From the NCBI GenBank assembly GCA_024400195.1, contig JAKSNC010000003.1, positions 25,881 through 89,880 on the forward strand: a stretch of DNA of 64,000 nt. Reading direction: 5' to 3'. The DNA is from Bacteroidales bacterium. GTDB taxonomy: Bacteria; Bacteroidota; Bacteroidia; Bacteroidales; F082. The position numbers and the translations under genes are program-made. Below are positions 7,851-16,500 of this stretch, one piece after another (the stretch's first letter is position 1; each line of letters starts with the position of its first letter). The notes beneath the pieces were generated by a model. The model saw nothing but the letters and a program-made list of their open reading frames with translations, had not been told where the DNA came from and did no database searches.

Positions 7851-8995
7851 TGATGAAAAAGTTTTTATTTTGCCTTGTTGCGGCGTTTCTGCTTTTTTCA
7901 TGTGAAGAAAATTTCAAAACGCCTGAAATTACAGGTGTTATAGACCATTTCGGCTTTCATGGCGACATTTATCCGTCGTTCAACACTAAGGATGTTAAAA
8001 AAGCCGGTTTTGAGTATGGCGACATCGTGAAAGTCGAGTTTGAGAAGCTTGGAACGTTTGTGATTCCATTCACCACGGCTTATTCAGAAGTCGGTGTGGC
8101 GGGACTCAGCATGTGCGACTATCTTGAAAGAAACGAAGAATGCACGTTTTCAATGTTTGATGCGAGTGTCATTGATCGTTTAGGCGGAGAAATAGGGGAG
8201 AAGATTAAAGTCACGATGTATGAAAAAGGCGGTTATCTTGATATTCATAACACTGTCAAGTCGGTTTATTCGATGAACAGAAGCGATTTCTCATCCGATG
8301 AAGTCTTCGCCAATTTCCGTGAAGTTACTACGAATGGCGTTATGCCGAAGACGCTTTACCGCTCGTGTAATCCGTTGAATCCCAATGGAAATACTCGTTA
8401 CAGATATGCTGATAGTCTGGCTGCTTCTGTTGGTATTAGAACCGAAATCGACTTGGCTGACACAAAAGAGAAAATCGAAAAAAATATCGCTTCAGAAGGT
8501 TATCTCGCTTCGTATTGTCCCGAACTTTATCGAAACGGAAATGTTATTGCACTTTCCATGAAGGCCGATGTCTTCACCGACGAATCGTTAGCGAAAATTG
8601 CTGACGGAATGCGCTTTATGATTGATAATGAACCGCCTTATCTTGTCCATTGTAATGAAGGAAAAGACAGGTGCGGCTTTTTCGTCATGCTTCTTGAATC
8701 ACTTGCCGGTGCTGATGTTCAGGAAGTTTTGGACGATTACATGCAGACGTTTATCAATTATTACGGCTTTCAAAAAGGCGATAAGGCCTATGATATGGCT
8801 CTCGATATGAACGGCAAACGAATCGTTTATCTTCTTGCGCATCCCGAAACGATGAATCATCTCAACGGTTTCGACTGGAATTCTATTGACATCACCGACA
8901 TTGATATGCACGATGCGGCGGTGAAATTTCTGCTTTCGGCAGGTCTCACACAAGAGGAAATCGCAATGCTGAAGGCGAAGATAAGCGTTGAATAA
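7847..8995 (+). CDS. Lipoprotein tyrosine/dual-specificity phosphatase with N-terminal beta domain
   Basis: A 382-residue predicted lipoprotein (MMMKKFLFCLVAAFLLFSC, lipobox Cys19). Residues about 25-140 form a beta-rich domain with YGDIVKVEFEKLG and VPFTTAYSEV-like segments, reminiscent of the C-terminal barrel of SAM hydroxide adenosyltransferases. Residues about 145-382 are a phosphatase domain: SSDEVFANFREV, TLYRSCNPLNP, and the P-loop HCNEGKDRCGF with Cys269 and Arg275 (CX5R signature). The nucleophile and arginine are intact. It would act outside the cytoplasm. The start overlaps the PPTase stop; ATGATGATG offers three near-equivalent starts. The substrate is unknown. Confidence 0.85.
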   Translation: MMMKKFLFCLVAAFLLFSCEENFKTPEITGVIDHFGFHGDIYPSFNTKDVKKAGFEYGDIVKVEFEKLGTFVIPFTTAYSEVGVAGLSMCDYLERNEECTFSMFDASVIDRLGGEIGEKIKVTMYEKGGYLDIHNTVKSVYSMNRSDFSSDEVFANFREVTTNGVMPKTLYRSCNPLNPNGNTRYRYADSLAASVGIRTEIDLADTKEKIEKNIASEGYLASYCPELYRNGNVIALSMKADVFTDESLAKIADGMRFMIDNEPPYLVHCNEGKDRCGFFVMLLESLAGADVQEVLDDYMQTFINYYGFQKGDKAYDMALDMNGKRIVYLLAHPETMNHLNGFDWNSIDITDIDMHDAAVKFLLSAGLTQEEIAMLKAKISVE

Positions 8996-8997
8996 GT

Positions 8998-9459
8998 TTA
9001 TTTCGTTAATTTTTCTATGTCCGACGCGTATGTTTCAGCCGACATCGCTCCGATGCGGACTGAAGGTTGTCCATTTAGCGGAAAATACATCACTGTCGGA
9101 ATGTTTTGTATATCAAGTATATAAGCCAATTTCTTCTCTTTGTCAACGTTGACTTTGAAGAAGCAGACGTCGTCGTTGATTTCCGCGAGGCTGTCGATGA
9201 TGGGGCTTATCGTCCTGCACGGTCCGCACCAGTCGGCGTAAAATTTTACTACGCACGGCCTGTCGTTTTCCACCGTCACGGAATCAGGAAAAGCCTCGAT
9301 GTTCCAGATTTTCTTTATAAAACCTTTGTACGACAACTCCTTGATGATGCCGCTTTCCTTCGATTCGGAACTTGTGTCTTCGCCTTTATTACCGCTGCCG
9401 CATGCCGAAAATAAAAAAACTGTCGCTAAAAATATTGATATACAAAATGTTCTTTTCAT
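8998..9459 (-). CDS. Thioredoxin-fold lipoprotein
   Basis: A 153-residue periplasmic lipoprotein. The start at 9459 (MKRTFC) is chosen because it opens a signal peptide with lipobox LFSAC (Cys20) and because the promoter element at 9484-9491 would start transcription after any upstream start. The thioredoxin domain carries the active site WCGPC (Cys78, Cys81) and the cis-proline region QNIPTVMYF. The CGPC motif suits reduction or disulfide relay in the envelope. Convergent with the phosphatase gene, two bases apart. Confidence 0.87.
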   Translation of the reverse strand: MKRTFCISIFLATVFLFSACGSGNKGEDTSSESKESGIIKELSYKGFIKKIWNIEAFPDSVTVENDRPCVVKFYADWCGPCRTISPIIDSLAEINDDVCFFKVNVDKEKKLAYILDIQNIPTVMYFPLNGQPSVRIGAMSAETYASDIEKLTK

Positions 9460-9483
9460 ATTTGAAGTGATTTTTTGACGCCC

Positions 9484-9491
9484 CAAAATTA
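9484..9491 (-). promoter_or_regulatory. -7 promoter element for the thioredoxin lipoprotein
   Basis: Minus-strand TAATTTTG fits TAnnTTTG, with the predicted transcription start near 9477, about 18 bases before the ATG at 9459. Confidence 0.6.
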
Positions 9492-9536
9492 CAATTTTTT
9501 TTAAGATACTTTCTCGATGCGGTCAATAAAATATGT

Positions 9537-9544
9537 TATCTTTG
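9537..9544 (+). promoter_or_regulatory. -7 promoter element for the DHS-like gene
   Basis: TATCTTTG, matching TAnnTTTG, lies about 60 bases upstream of the ATG at 9604. Confidence 0.65.
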
Positions 9545-9603
9545 CAAGTCCTTAACGGGAAGACAGAATACCCATTTTAGTTAACATTTTAAAAGCAAAG
9601 AGA

Positions 9604-10641
9604 ATGGAGAAAAAAGAATTATTGAAAGAAGTCGTGAAGCACATCGACATTAAAAAGTACGATTCGACAGAACTTATAGACGCAATGCGCAGTATGTCGT
9701 TCACTTCTCGTGACACGGCCCGTGCCGCCGACATCATGATGATGATGTGTAACGAGAAGACATGTACCAATATCCTCACGATAGCGGGTTCGACTTCGGC
9801 TGCCGGCTGTATGCAGGTTTATGTCGATATGGTCCGCAACAAGATGGTTGACGTCGTTGTCTCCACAGGCGCGTCTATAATCGATATGGATCTCTTCGAG
9901 GCACTCGGCTTCAAACACTACATAGGCGAGAAGGAGAATGTCATCCCCGACACAACGCTTCGCGAACTGTACATCGACAGAATTTATGACACATATATCG
10001 ACGAAGAACAGCTTCAGGCCTGCGATAACGCGACATACGAACTCGCCAACATGCTTGAGACACGCCCTTATTCGTCACGCGAATTTCTGTATGAACTCGG
10101 CAAATGGCTGCACGACGGACGTTCAGTGAAGAAGGACAGCCTCATCCAGACTTGCTACGAATGCGGCGTGCCGATTTTCTGTCCCGCCTTCAGCGACTCT
10201 TCAGCTGGATTCGGTATCGGAAAACATCAGTGGGAACGCACTCATAAAGGCGAAAAATATGTCTCTATCGATTCTGTGAGAGACTTCATCGAGCTGACAG
10301 AGATAAAGATGCAGGCACCGGAGACGGGTCTGTTCATGGTCGGAGGCGGCACTCCTAAGAATTTCGCTCAGGATACCGTCGTCTGCGCAGAAATCCTCGG
10401 TTATGAAGTCCCGATGCATAAATATGCAATTCAGATTACCGTTGCCGATGTCCGCGATGGTGCATGCTCATCATCAACGCTTCTCGAAGCCGGTTCGTGG
10501 GGAAAAGTCAGTGAAAAACTTCAGCAGATGGTCTATGCGGAGGGAACAACGGTGATTCCGCTCATCGCTTCATACGTTTATCACAACGGCGATTGGAAAA
10601 ACCGCGAATACAAAAATTGGCAGAAAATATACCAAAAGTAA
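9604..10641 (+). CDS. Deoxyhypusine synthase-like family protein
   Basis: A 345-residue member of the DHS family of NAD-dependent aminobutyl transferases. Recognisable segments are LTIAGSTSAAGCM (52-70 region), VVVSTGASIIDMDLFEALG, CPAFSDSSAGFGIG (193-206), MVGGGTPKNFAQDT (245-258) and SWGK with Lys301, the position of the catalytic lysine of deoxyhypusine synthase. Bacteria lack eIF5A, so the bacterial branch must use another acceptor; polyamine formation such as homospermidine is a reasonable but unproven idea. Own promoter upstream, terminator downstream, and no pathway partner in the immediate neighbourhood. Confidence 0.85.
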   Translation: MEKKELLKEVVKHIDIKKYDSTELIDAMRSMSFTSRDTARAADIMMMMCNEKTCTNILTIAGSTSAAGCMQVYVDMVRNKMVDVVVSTGASIIDMDLFEALGFKHYIGEKENVIPDTTLRELYIDRIYDTYIDEEQLQACDNATYELANMLETRPYSSREFLYELGKWLHDGRSVKKDSLIQTCYECGVPIFCPAFSDSSAGFGIGKHQWERTHKGEKYVSIDSVRDFIELTEIKMQAPETGLFMVGGGTPKNFAQDTVVCAEILGYEVPMHKYAIQITVADVRDGACSSSTLLEAGSWGKVSEKLQQMVYAEGTTVIPLIASYVYHNGDWKNREYKNWQKIYQK

Positions 10642-10666
10642 TTGGTTGACAATACAAACGAATTTC

Positions 10667-10757
10667 TGTAGAGACGTGGTTTACCACGTCTCTATTTTTT
10701 GTTTCGTGGTTTACCGCGTCTCTATTTTGTTTTGTGGTTTGCCACGTCTCTACTTTT
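10667..10757. terminator. Repeated-hairpin bidirectional terminator
   Basis: The sequence GTAGAGACGTGG-TTTA-CCACGTCTCTAT is a near-perfect 12-bp hairpin followed by T-rich sequence. Related copies of GTGGTTTACCACGTCTCTA then repeat twice more with T-tracts between them, each with a small GTGG/CCAC palindrome. It sits between the convergent DHS-like and thioesterase genes and overlaps the last codons of the latter. Confidence 0.7.
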
Positions 10758-11169
10758 GTTTTATCTCGTTCTTGAACTTCTCGACGTATTCTTCCGACAG
10801 CGGCTTCGATGTGGGCTTCGCGTCATGTCCCGCCTCACGATTTATGCTTACCGCCACACTATGGCTGATTGTCTTGACGGCTCCGCTTAGAACATCGCGT
10901 AACCTCTGCTCCAATCGAACACTTTTCGTCCCAATCTCGAGAATCTCTGTCTCACAAACAATATCGTCATGAATCATTATAGGCTCCTTGAAATCCATGT
11001 CGATGTGCACAAGAACAAGGTCAAAAGTCAACCAGTCGATGTGCTCGCCGAGAGTCTTTTCAAAAAACTGCGTCCTGCCATAGTCCAAAATGTGGCACTG
11101 AGCACCGTTGTTGACGTGATTGAAAACGTCTAAATCATTCATTCTTAATTGTATAGGACAAGAAACCAT
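10750..11169 (-). CDS. Hotdog-fold acyl-CoA thioesterase (4HBT/YbgC-like)
   Basis: A 139-residue 4-hydroxybenzoyl-CoA thioesterase-type protein. The family signature is at the N-terminus: LRMNDLDVFNHVNNGAQCHI, with the catalytic-type Asp and the HVNN loop, followed by DYGRTQFFEK and VHIDMDFKEPI. It hydrolyses acyl-CoA or acyl-ACP thioesters; the exact substrate cannot be read. The last codons run into the repeat hairpins at 10667-10757, so the extreme C-terminus (FKNEIKQK) borders that repeat. Confidence 0.85.
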   Translation of the reverse strand: MVSCPIQLRMNDLDVFNHVNNGAQCHILDYGRTQFFEKTLGEHIDWLTFDLVLVHIDMDFKEPIMIHDDIVCETEILEIGTKSVRLEQRLRDVLSGAVKTISHSVAVSINREAGHDAKPTSKPLSEEYVEKFKNEIKQK

Positions 11170-11218
11170 AACTTGATTTTGTTAATTCTAACTTCTAACT
11201 TCTAACTTCTAACTTCTT
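11170..11218. repeat. TTCTAACTTC short tandem repeat
   Basis: About four copies of a TTCTAACTTC-type word separate the thioesterase and dgt genes and reach to the dgt stop codon. Same word family as at 940-970 and 34180-34203. Confidence 0.65.
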
Positions 11219-12542
11219 AATTGTTAATCCCCCTGATGTCTTTGTAAAGCTGCACGGCATAAAGGTCGGTCATGTTGGAAATGAAGTCAAGTGCGACTTG
11301 CACTTTGGAATAAATGTCCGATTTGTTCGTCCTGAACTGCTCGGGAATGAGGGAGAACAGTTTTTTTCTGTATGTTGTGTCGGGATTTGTCGCCGCAGAG
11401 ACAAATTCGTTCATAAGTTCGCCAATCACATTGAATCCGGTCAACTCAATTTTGACGACGGCCGGGTTCCGATAGATGTTTTCCAACGAAAAACTTCGGC
11501 AGTCTTCAAGTGCCTTTTTTTCATAATCAGGTAGATGCGAGACAAGGCTTTTGACAAATCTTCCCGACATGATGTCGTCGTAGTTGTTGATGAATATATT
11601 TGCTGCGCAATCGACTAACTTGTTGATAACCATTGCTCTCAAAAATGCCATTCTTTCATTTTTGTCGGTAACGATGTCATAAACATCTTTTTTTCTGCTG
11701 AAAAACCATTTGTCATTTTCGTCTTCTGCATTGAAAAACGCCGTAAAATGTCCTTCGATACTTTCCGTCGTTATTATGTTGCGTTTGTGTGCGTCCTCCA
11801 TGTCGAGGACTAAATAGCAGATATCGTCGGCGGCCTCCATCATATACGACAGCGGATGGCGTGCGTATATGAGTTTTTCTTCGTCGAGGCAGGGAATGCC
11901 GCATTTGTCCATCACTTTTCTAAACGTCTGTATTTCAGAGAAAAACACGTTGTATTTTTTGCGGCTGTCGTTGCCGAATGAGGGATAAGGGTATTTTATC
12001 AGCGTGGCGAGTGTGGAGTAGGTGAGTGACATTCCGCCGATTCGTCTTCCGTGAAAAGTATGAGTCAGTTGTCTGAAAGCGTTTGCATTTCCTTCAAAAG
12101 AAATAAAGTCAGACCATTGATTGTCAGGTATTTGTGCTTTGAGTTTTTTCCCGTCTCCGTCTTTGAAGAAACTGCTTATCGTCTCTTCTCCGGAATGACC
12201 GAAAGGCGGGTTGCCGAGATCGTGGGCGAGGCAGGCAGCCGAAACAATAGTGTCGATGTCGTATATGATGTTGCCCAAATCAGGATTTCGTCTCGCTATT
12301 TCCGTGGAAACCTTTCTTGCGATGGATCGTCCTACAGAGGCCACTTCCAAGCTGTGTGTCAATCTATTGTGAACCATCTGGCTGCCCGGTAGCGGAAAGA
12401 CCTGCGTTTTGTTCTGCATTCTGCGAAAAATGTTCGAGAAGATGATTCTGTCATAGTCGCGTTGAAAGGCGTTGCGTATGTCGGCCACTTTGTGTGCCTC
12501 CGACTCTCTGTCGGCGTTGAGAAGTTGTTCCCAGTTCATCAT
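11217..12542 (-). CDS. dgt: Deoxyguanosinetriphosphate triphosphohydrolase
   Basis: HD-domain dNTPase that cleaves dGTP to deoxyguanosine and triphosphate. Motifs: RMQNKTQVFP, HNRLTHSLEVASVG with the first metal histidine, and CLAHDLGNPPFGHSGE carrying the HD pair and the second histidine. Length 441 residues fits the long bacterial Dgt class. The start (ATG at 12542 or 12539) overlaps the tsaD stop, so the pair is translationally coupled with tsaD first. Confidence 0.95.
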   Translation of the reverse strand: MMNWEQLLNADRESEAHKVADIRNAFQRDYDRIIFSNIFRRMQNKTQVFPLPGSQMVHNRLTHSLEVASVGRSIARKVSTEIARRNPDLGNIIYDIDTIVSAACLAHDLGNPPFGHSGEETISSFFKDGDGKKLKAQIPDNQWSDFISFEGNANAFRQLTHTFHGRRIGGMSLTYSTLATLIKYPYPSFGNDSRKKYNVFFSEIQTFRKVMDKCGIPCLDEEKLIYARHPLSYMMEAADDICYLVLDMEDAHKRNIITTESIEGHFTAFFNAEDENDKWFFSRKKDVYDIVTDKNERMAFLRAMVINKLVDCAANIFINNYDDIMSGRFVKSLVSHLPDYEKKALEDCRSFSLENIYRNPAVVKIELTGFNVIGELMNEFVSAATNPDTTYRKKLFSLIPEQFRTNKSDIYSKVQVALDFISNMTDLYAVQLYKDIRGINN

Positions 12543-13567
12543 TTGTCGTCTTTGTATGTTGAACGCGCGTAAGGTGTCATCGTTTGGTTGGCAAACTCGC
12601 CGCGTTGGTATTTGAGGTAGCCGGCCACGCCTATCATGGCGGCGTTGTCGGTACTGAACTTGAATTTCGGGATAAAGACTTTCCAGTGATATTTCTTTCC
12701 TGCCGCGCGCAAGGCCTCCTGAAGTCCCGAGTTAGCGGAGACGCCTCCTGCTATGGCAACATGGTTTATTCTGGTTTGTTTGGCGGCCAAAACGACTTTC
12801 TTCATCAGCATCTCGATGATTTCGCCCTGAATAGATGCGCAAAGGTCGTATTTGTTTTTCTCGATAAAGTCGGGGTCCTCACGCAGTCTGTCTCTTACGA
12901 AATACAGAAAACTCGTCTTAAGTCCGCTGAAACTGTAGTCCAATCCCGGTATGTTCGGGCGGCTGAAGGAAAATGCCTTCGGGTTGCCCTCCTTGGCGAA
13001 TTTGTCGATTACGGGGCCGCCGGGATAGGGCATGCCCATTATCTTGGCGGCTTTGTCGAATGCCTCTCCTGCCGCGTCGTCAATGGTTTTTCCGATGATT
13101 TCAAGGTCGAAATAGTCGTTGACCTTCATTATCTGCGTATGCCCTCCACTGACCGTGAGGCAGAGAAATGGAAACTCCGGCACTTCAGTCGGATTTTCGT
13201 CTTGTGCGAAAAGCGCGAGGACGTGTCCGTTGGTGTGATCTACCTCTATCAGCGGAATGTCCATCGCAAGCGCAAAAGCTTTGGCAAAAGAACTACCCAC
13301 GAGAAGTGAGCCGAGAAGTCCCGGACCACGTGTATATGCTATCGCGCATATCTGATTTTTTTGTATATTTGCCCTCTTAATGGCGGCATCAACGACAGGT
13401 ATGATGTTTTGCTGGTGGGCACGCGACGCAAGTTCAGGAACAACGCCTCCGTAAAGACGGTGAACATCTTGATTTGCAATGACATTTGACAGAATCGTCG
13501 TCCCTTTCAAGACAGCAGCCGAAGTGTCGTCACAAGAAGATTCAATTGCTAAAATGTACTCTTTCAT
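12539..13567 (-). CDS. tsaD: tRNA N6-adenosine threonylcarbamoyltransferase TsaD
   Basis: Makes t6A37 in ANN-decoding tRNAs together with TsaB and TsaE. The start at 13567 gives 342 residues beginning MKEYILAIESSCDDTSAAV, the exact family N-terminus; an in-frame extension to 13612 is rejected because it lies upstream of the promoter element at 13585-13592. Metal-binding region SRAHQQNI and VDHTNGHVLA (HxxxH), GGHTQIM and GGVSANSGL nucleotide-binding loops are present. Followed by dgt with a 4-base overlap. Confidence 0.96.
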   Translation of the reverse strand: MKEYILAIESSCDDTSAAVLKGTTILSNVIANQDVHRLYGGVVPELASRAHQQNIIPVVDAAIKRANIQKNQICAIAYTRGPGLLGSLLVGSSFAKAFALAMDIPLIEVDHTNGHVLALFAQDENPTEVPEFPFLCLTVSGGHTQIMKVNDYFDLEIIGKTIDDAAGEAFDKAAKIMGMPYPGGPVIDKFAKEGNPKAFSFSRPNIPGLDYSFSGLKTSFLYFVRDRLREDPDFIEKNKYDLCASIQGEIIEMLMKKVVLAAKQTRINHVAIAGGVSANSGLQEALRAAGKKYHWKVFIPKFKFSTDNAAMIGVAGYLKYQRGEFANQTMTPYARSTYKDDK

Positions 13568-13584
13568 ATCTCGAAAATAGGAGG

Positions 13585-13592
13585 CAAAGTTA
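13585..13592 (-). promoter_or_regulatory. -7 promoter element for tsaD-dgt
   Basis: Minus-strand TAACTTTG lies 18 bases before the tsaD ATG. The same bases fall at the start of the divergent tamB reading frame, so the two genes share this boundary. Confidence 0.7.
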
Positions 13593-16500
13593 CGAAGAAA
13601 AAGATAATACACGGTTTTTTAATTCTCATCACTTTTGTTTTGGCTTTTTTGATGAGTTTCTACGTCGCAGTCCGTGACGTGAATGTGCAGAGTATGCTCG
13701 CCCGCACAGCCGCAAGTTATCTCTCGAAAAGACTCGGAACAGAAGTGTATATCAATACTTTCTATCTCGCCCCCGACTTTTCTGTCTATCTTAAGGATGT
13801 TCAGTTGAACGATTTTGAACATTACCCGATGTTCAAAGTGGGCGTGCTCGATGCAAAAACCGATATCTCTGATTTTCCTAAAATTGGTTTCGACGGTATA
13901 TTTCTTCAAGATGTCCTCGTCAACATGGTGAAATATGATGGAAGCGAGACATTCAACGTGAACGAGGTCTTCGCGATATTCCTTAATGATGATGATAGTG
14001 AACCCATTGACGTCCCGATAACGGCCGACGCTATCATTATAAACAATCTTCACGTAGTTTATTGGAACCAAAACAAGGATCATCCCGAGAAGACGACGAT
14101 GGATTATCACCACATCGATATTGACAACATCTACGGAGTTATTAGGGATTTCAGCTTGAAGGACGGTGTTGCCTCGGTTCAGGTAAACAGTCTCTCCGGC
14201 AAGGAGAAGAGCGGCTTCAAAATACACCATTTCGAGGCTGACAGAATGTTGTTCGACGATACAGGCTTGGATGCGAAGAATATCACGGTTTTTCAAAACG
14301 GCTCTAAAGCAAACTTAGACCTGCATTTCGGCTTTGACGATTTCTCGCAGATTGACTGTTTTGAAGATTCGGTCTATATCTACAGCAATATCAAGTCGGG
14401 TTCCTATTATACCCTAAGCGATGTGCGTTTCTTCTCGAATACTATGGCCAAAATGACGGATACGATAGCTTTTAGCGGCGAGTTTGAAGGTACTGTGAGT
14501 GATTTTACGCTGACGAATTTCGTCTTCGATTTCGAGAAAAACACCGAACTTTCAGGCGACATCAGGATAACGGGCCTTCCTGAAATAGAACAGACGATTT
14601 TCGATGTTGACATAAAGTCAATGGATTACAACTTCGATGATTTGAGCCATTTCGCCATACCTGCTTCAAATCCGTATTTCGAAGTGCCCTCGTCACTCGC
14701 TCCAATCGACAACGGTAACGCATCAATATCATTCAAAGGCGGCTGCTACGACTTCACTTGCGATGTCGTTCTCAATACAGCCCCCGGATGCGTTAAGGCG
14801 TCTGTGTCGGCGACATCGGTGCCTGGCACGGAGGAATGCAGCTATAAGGCCATCGTCAATTCGCCGAAATTCAATCTGACACCGTTCACCGAAACAGAAG
14901 ACCCTGTCGTGGTGGGTATGAAGGCATACCTAAACGGAATGCTGACTTACGACGACGCCGATGTTAATATGAAGGCTGACGTGCAGAAACTGAACATGTT
15001 TAAGAATTTGTTTACTGACTTCGGCCTATATGCTAATTTTGACAACGGCGTTCTTAAAGTCAACACAGTCATCGACGAACCTGCAGTCAGTCTTGATTTC
15101 GACGGCACAATCAACACAAACGGTCCGCGACCTGAAGTCGTCGCCGACGTCAAAATAAGAAACTTCGACTTCGAAAAACTCAACATCGTTTCACAAGATA
15201 CGCTGTGTCGCGTCTCCGGATTGGTCAATGCCGACTTTAACGGTTTCGACATTGACGATATGGCGGGCTGCGTCTCCGTTAGAGACTTCGTTTATCTCGG
15301 AAGTGAGGGCAGACTTGATATGGACAGCCTCAAAATGTCTTTGGAAGAATATGGTGACGATGCTAAAAAATTGATTGTCACTAATGATTTCTTCGATTTT
15401 GAACTTGACGGCATAATCAGTTTTTCAACTCTCGAATATTCCCTGAAAAGTTATCTCGACTACTATGTTTTTATTCCGTGGTGGCAGGGCTATTCCCATC
15501 TCGACAAAAAAACACAGGATTTTTATGCTACGCTTGACATGAAGAAGATGGCTCCGCTCACACGACTCTTCGTGCCAAACCTTAAAATCTCCGACAACAC
15601 GACGTTCACAACAACCTTCAGTTCGCTTAAACATAACCTAAACGCCACTTTCGAAGCAGACGAAATCGACTATTCGGGGGTGAGGTTTAAGAATATCGAC
15701 CTCAAACACAAGACATTCCACGACCGCGGAGTTCTCGACATCTCTGTTTCCCAAGTTGTGTTTCGCGACAGCACGGAAACGATGGAACATCTCGGACTTG
15801 ATAATCTGGCACTTAACGGTCGGATGGCAGATGATTCCATTTTGTTTAACATAAAATGGCATAACAACGACACGACAATGCTCAACGACGCGAATATCTT
15901 CCTGAAATATCACCCTTTAGACTCACTGACAGCCTTTGTTGACATGAGTAACACTTCCGTCAACGTCAACGATAAAAAATGGGGGATAAGTCCGAGCAGT
16001 ACGGCGGTGATGTCGGATTATAACGTGACATTCAATAATTTCGACCTTTATTCGAGCGATAATGAAAGAATAGTGATAAACGGAAACCTTCCGTTTATGT
16101 CGGGAGATACTTTGTCGGTGAATATCAGAGATCTCGACATCAGCGATTTCAACATCATAACACAGGGTCAGGATTTGCGTTTTAACGGCGACATCAATGG
16201 TGACGTTGTCGTTTCGGGACTTTATGACATACCGTCGCTCACAACTGATATGACAGTCGATTCGCTTTCAGTCAACGAACACCTCGTCGGTAATGTGATG
16301 CTTTTATCAATGCTGAATGTTGCGGATACATCTGTTGTGATAAATGCGGATATTGAAAGAAATTCTGTTAAGTCGGTGAATCTTAATGGTTCATATTATG
16401 CGGGAAGAGAGAACGACCTTGACTTTGCACTTGATTTCGATGAATTCGACGTGTCGTTTGTCAATCCGTTTACACGCGGCGTGGTGAGCAGGATGAACGG

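Noticed and set aside
12584-13309. A 241-codon plus-strand frame.
   Set aside because: Lies antisense within tsaD, has no recognisable domain, and its composition follows from tsaD codon use.
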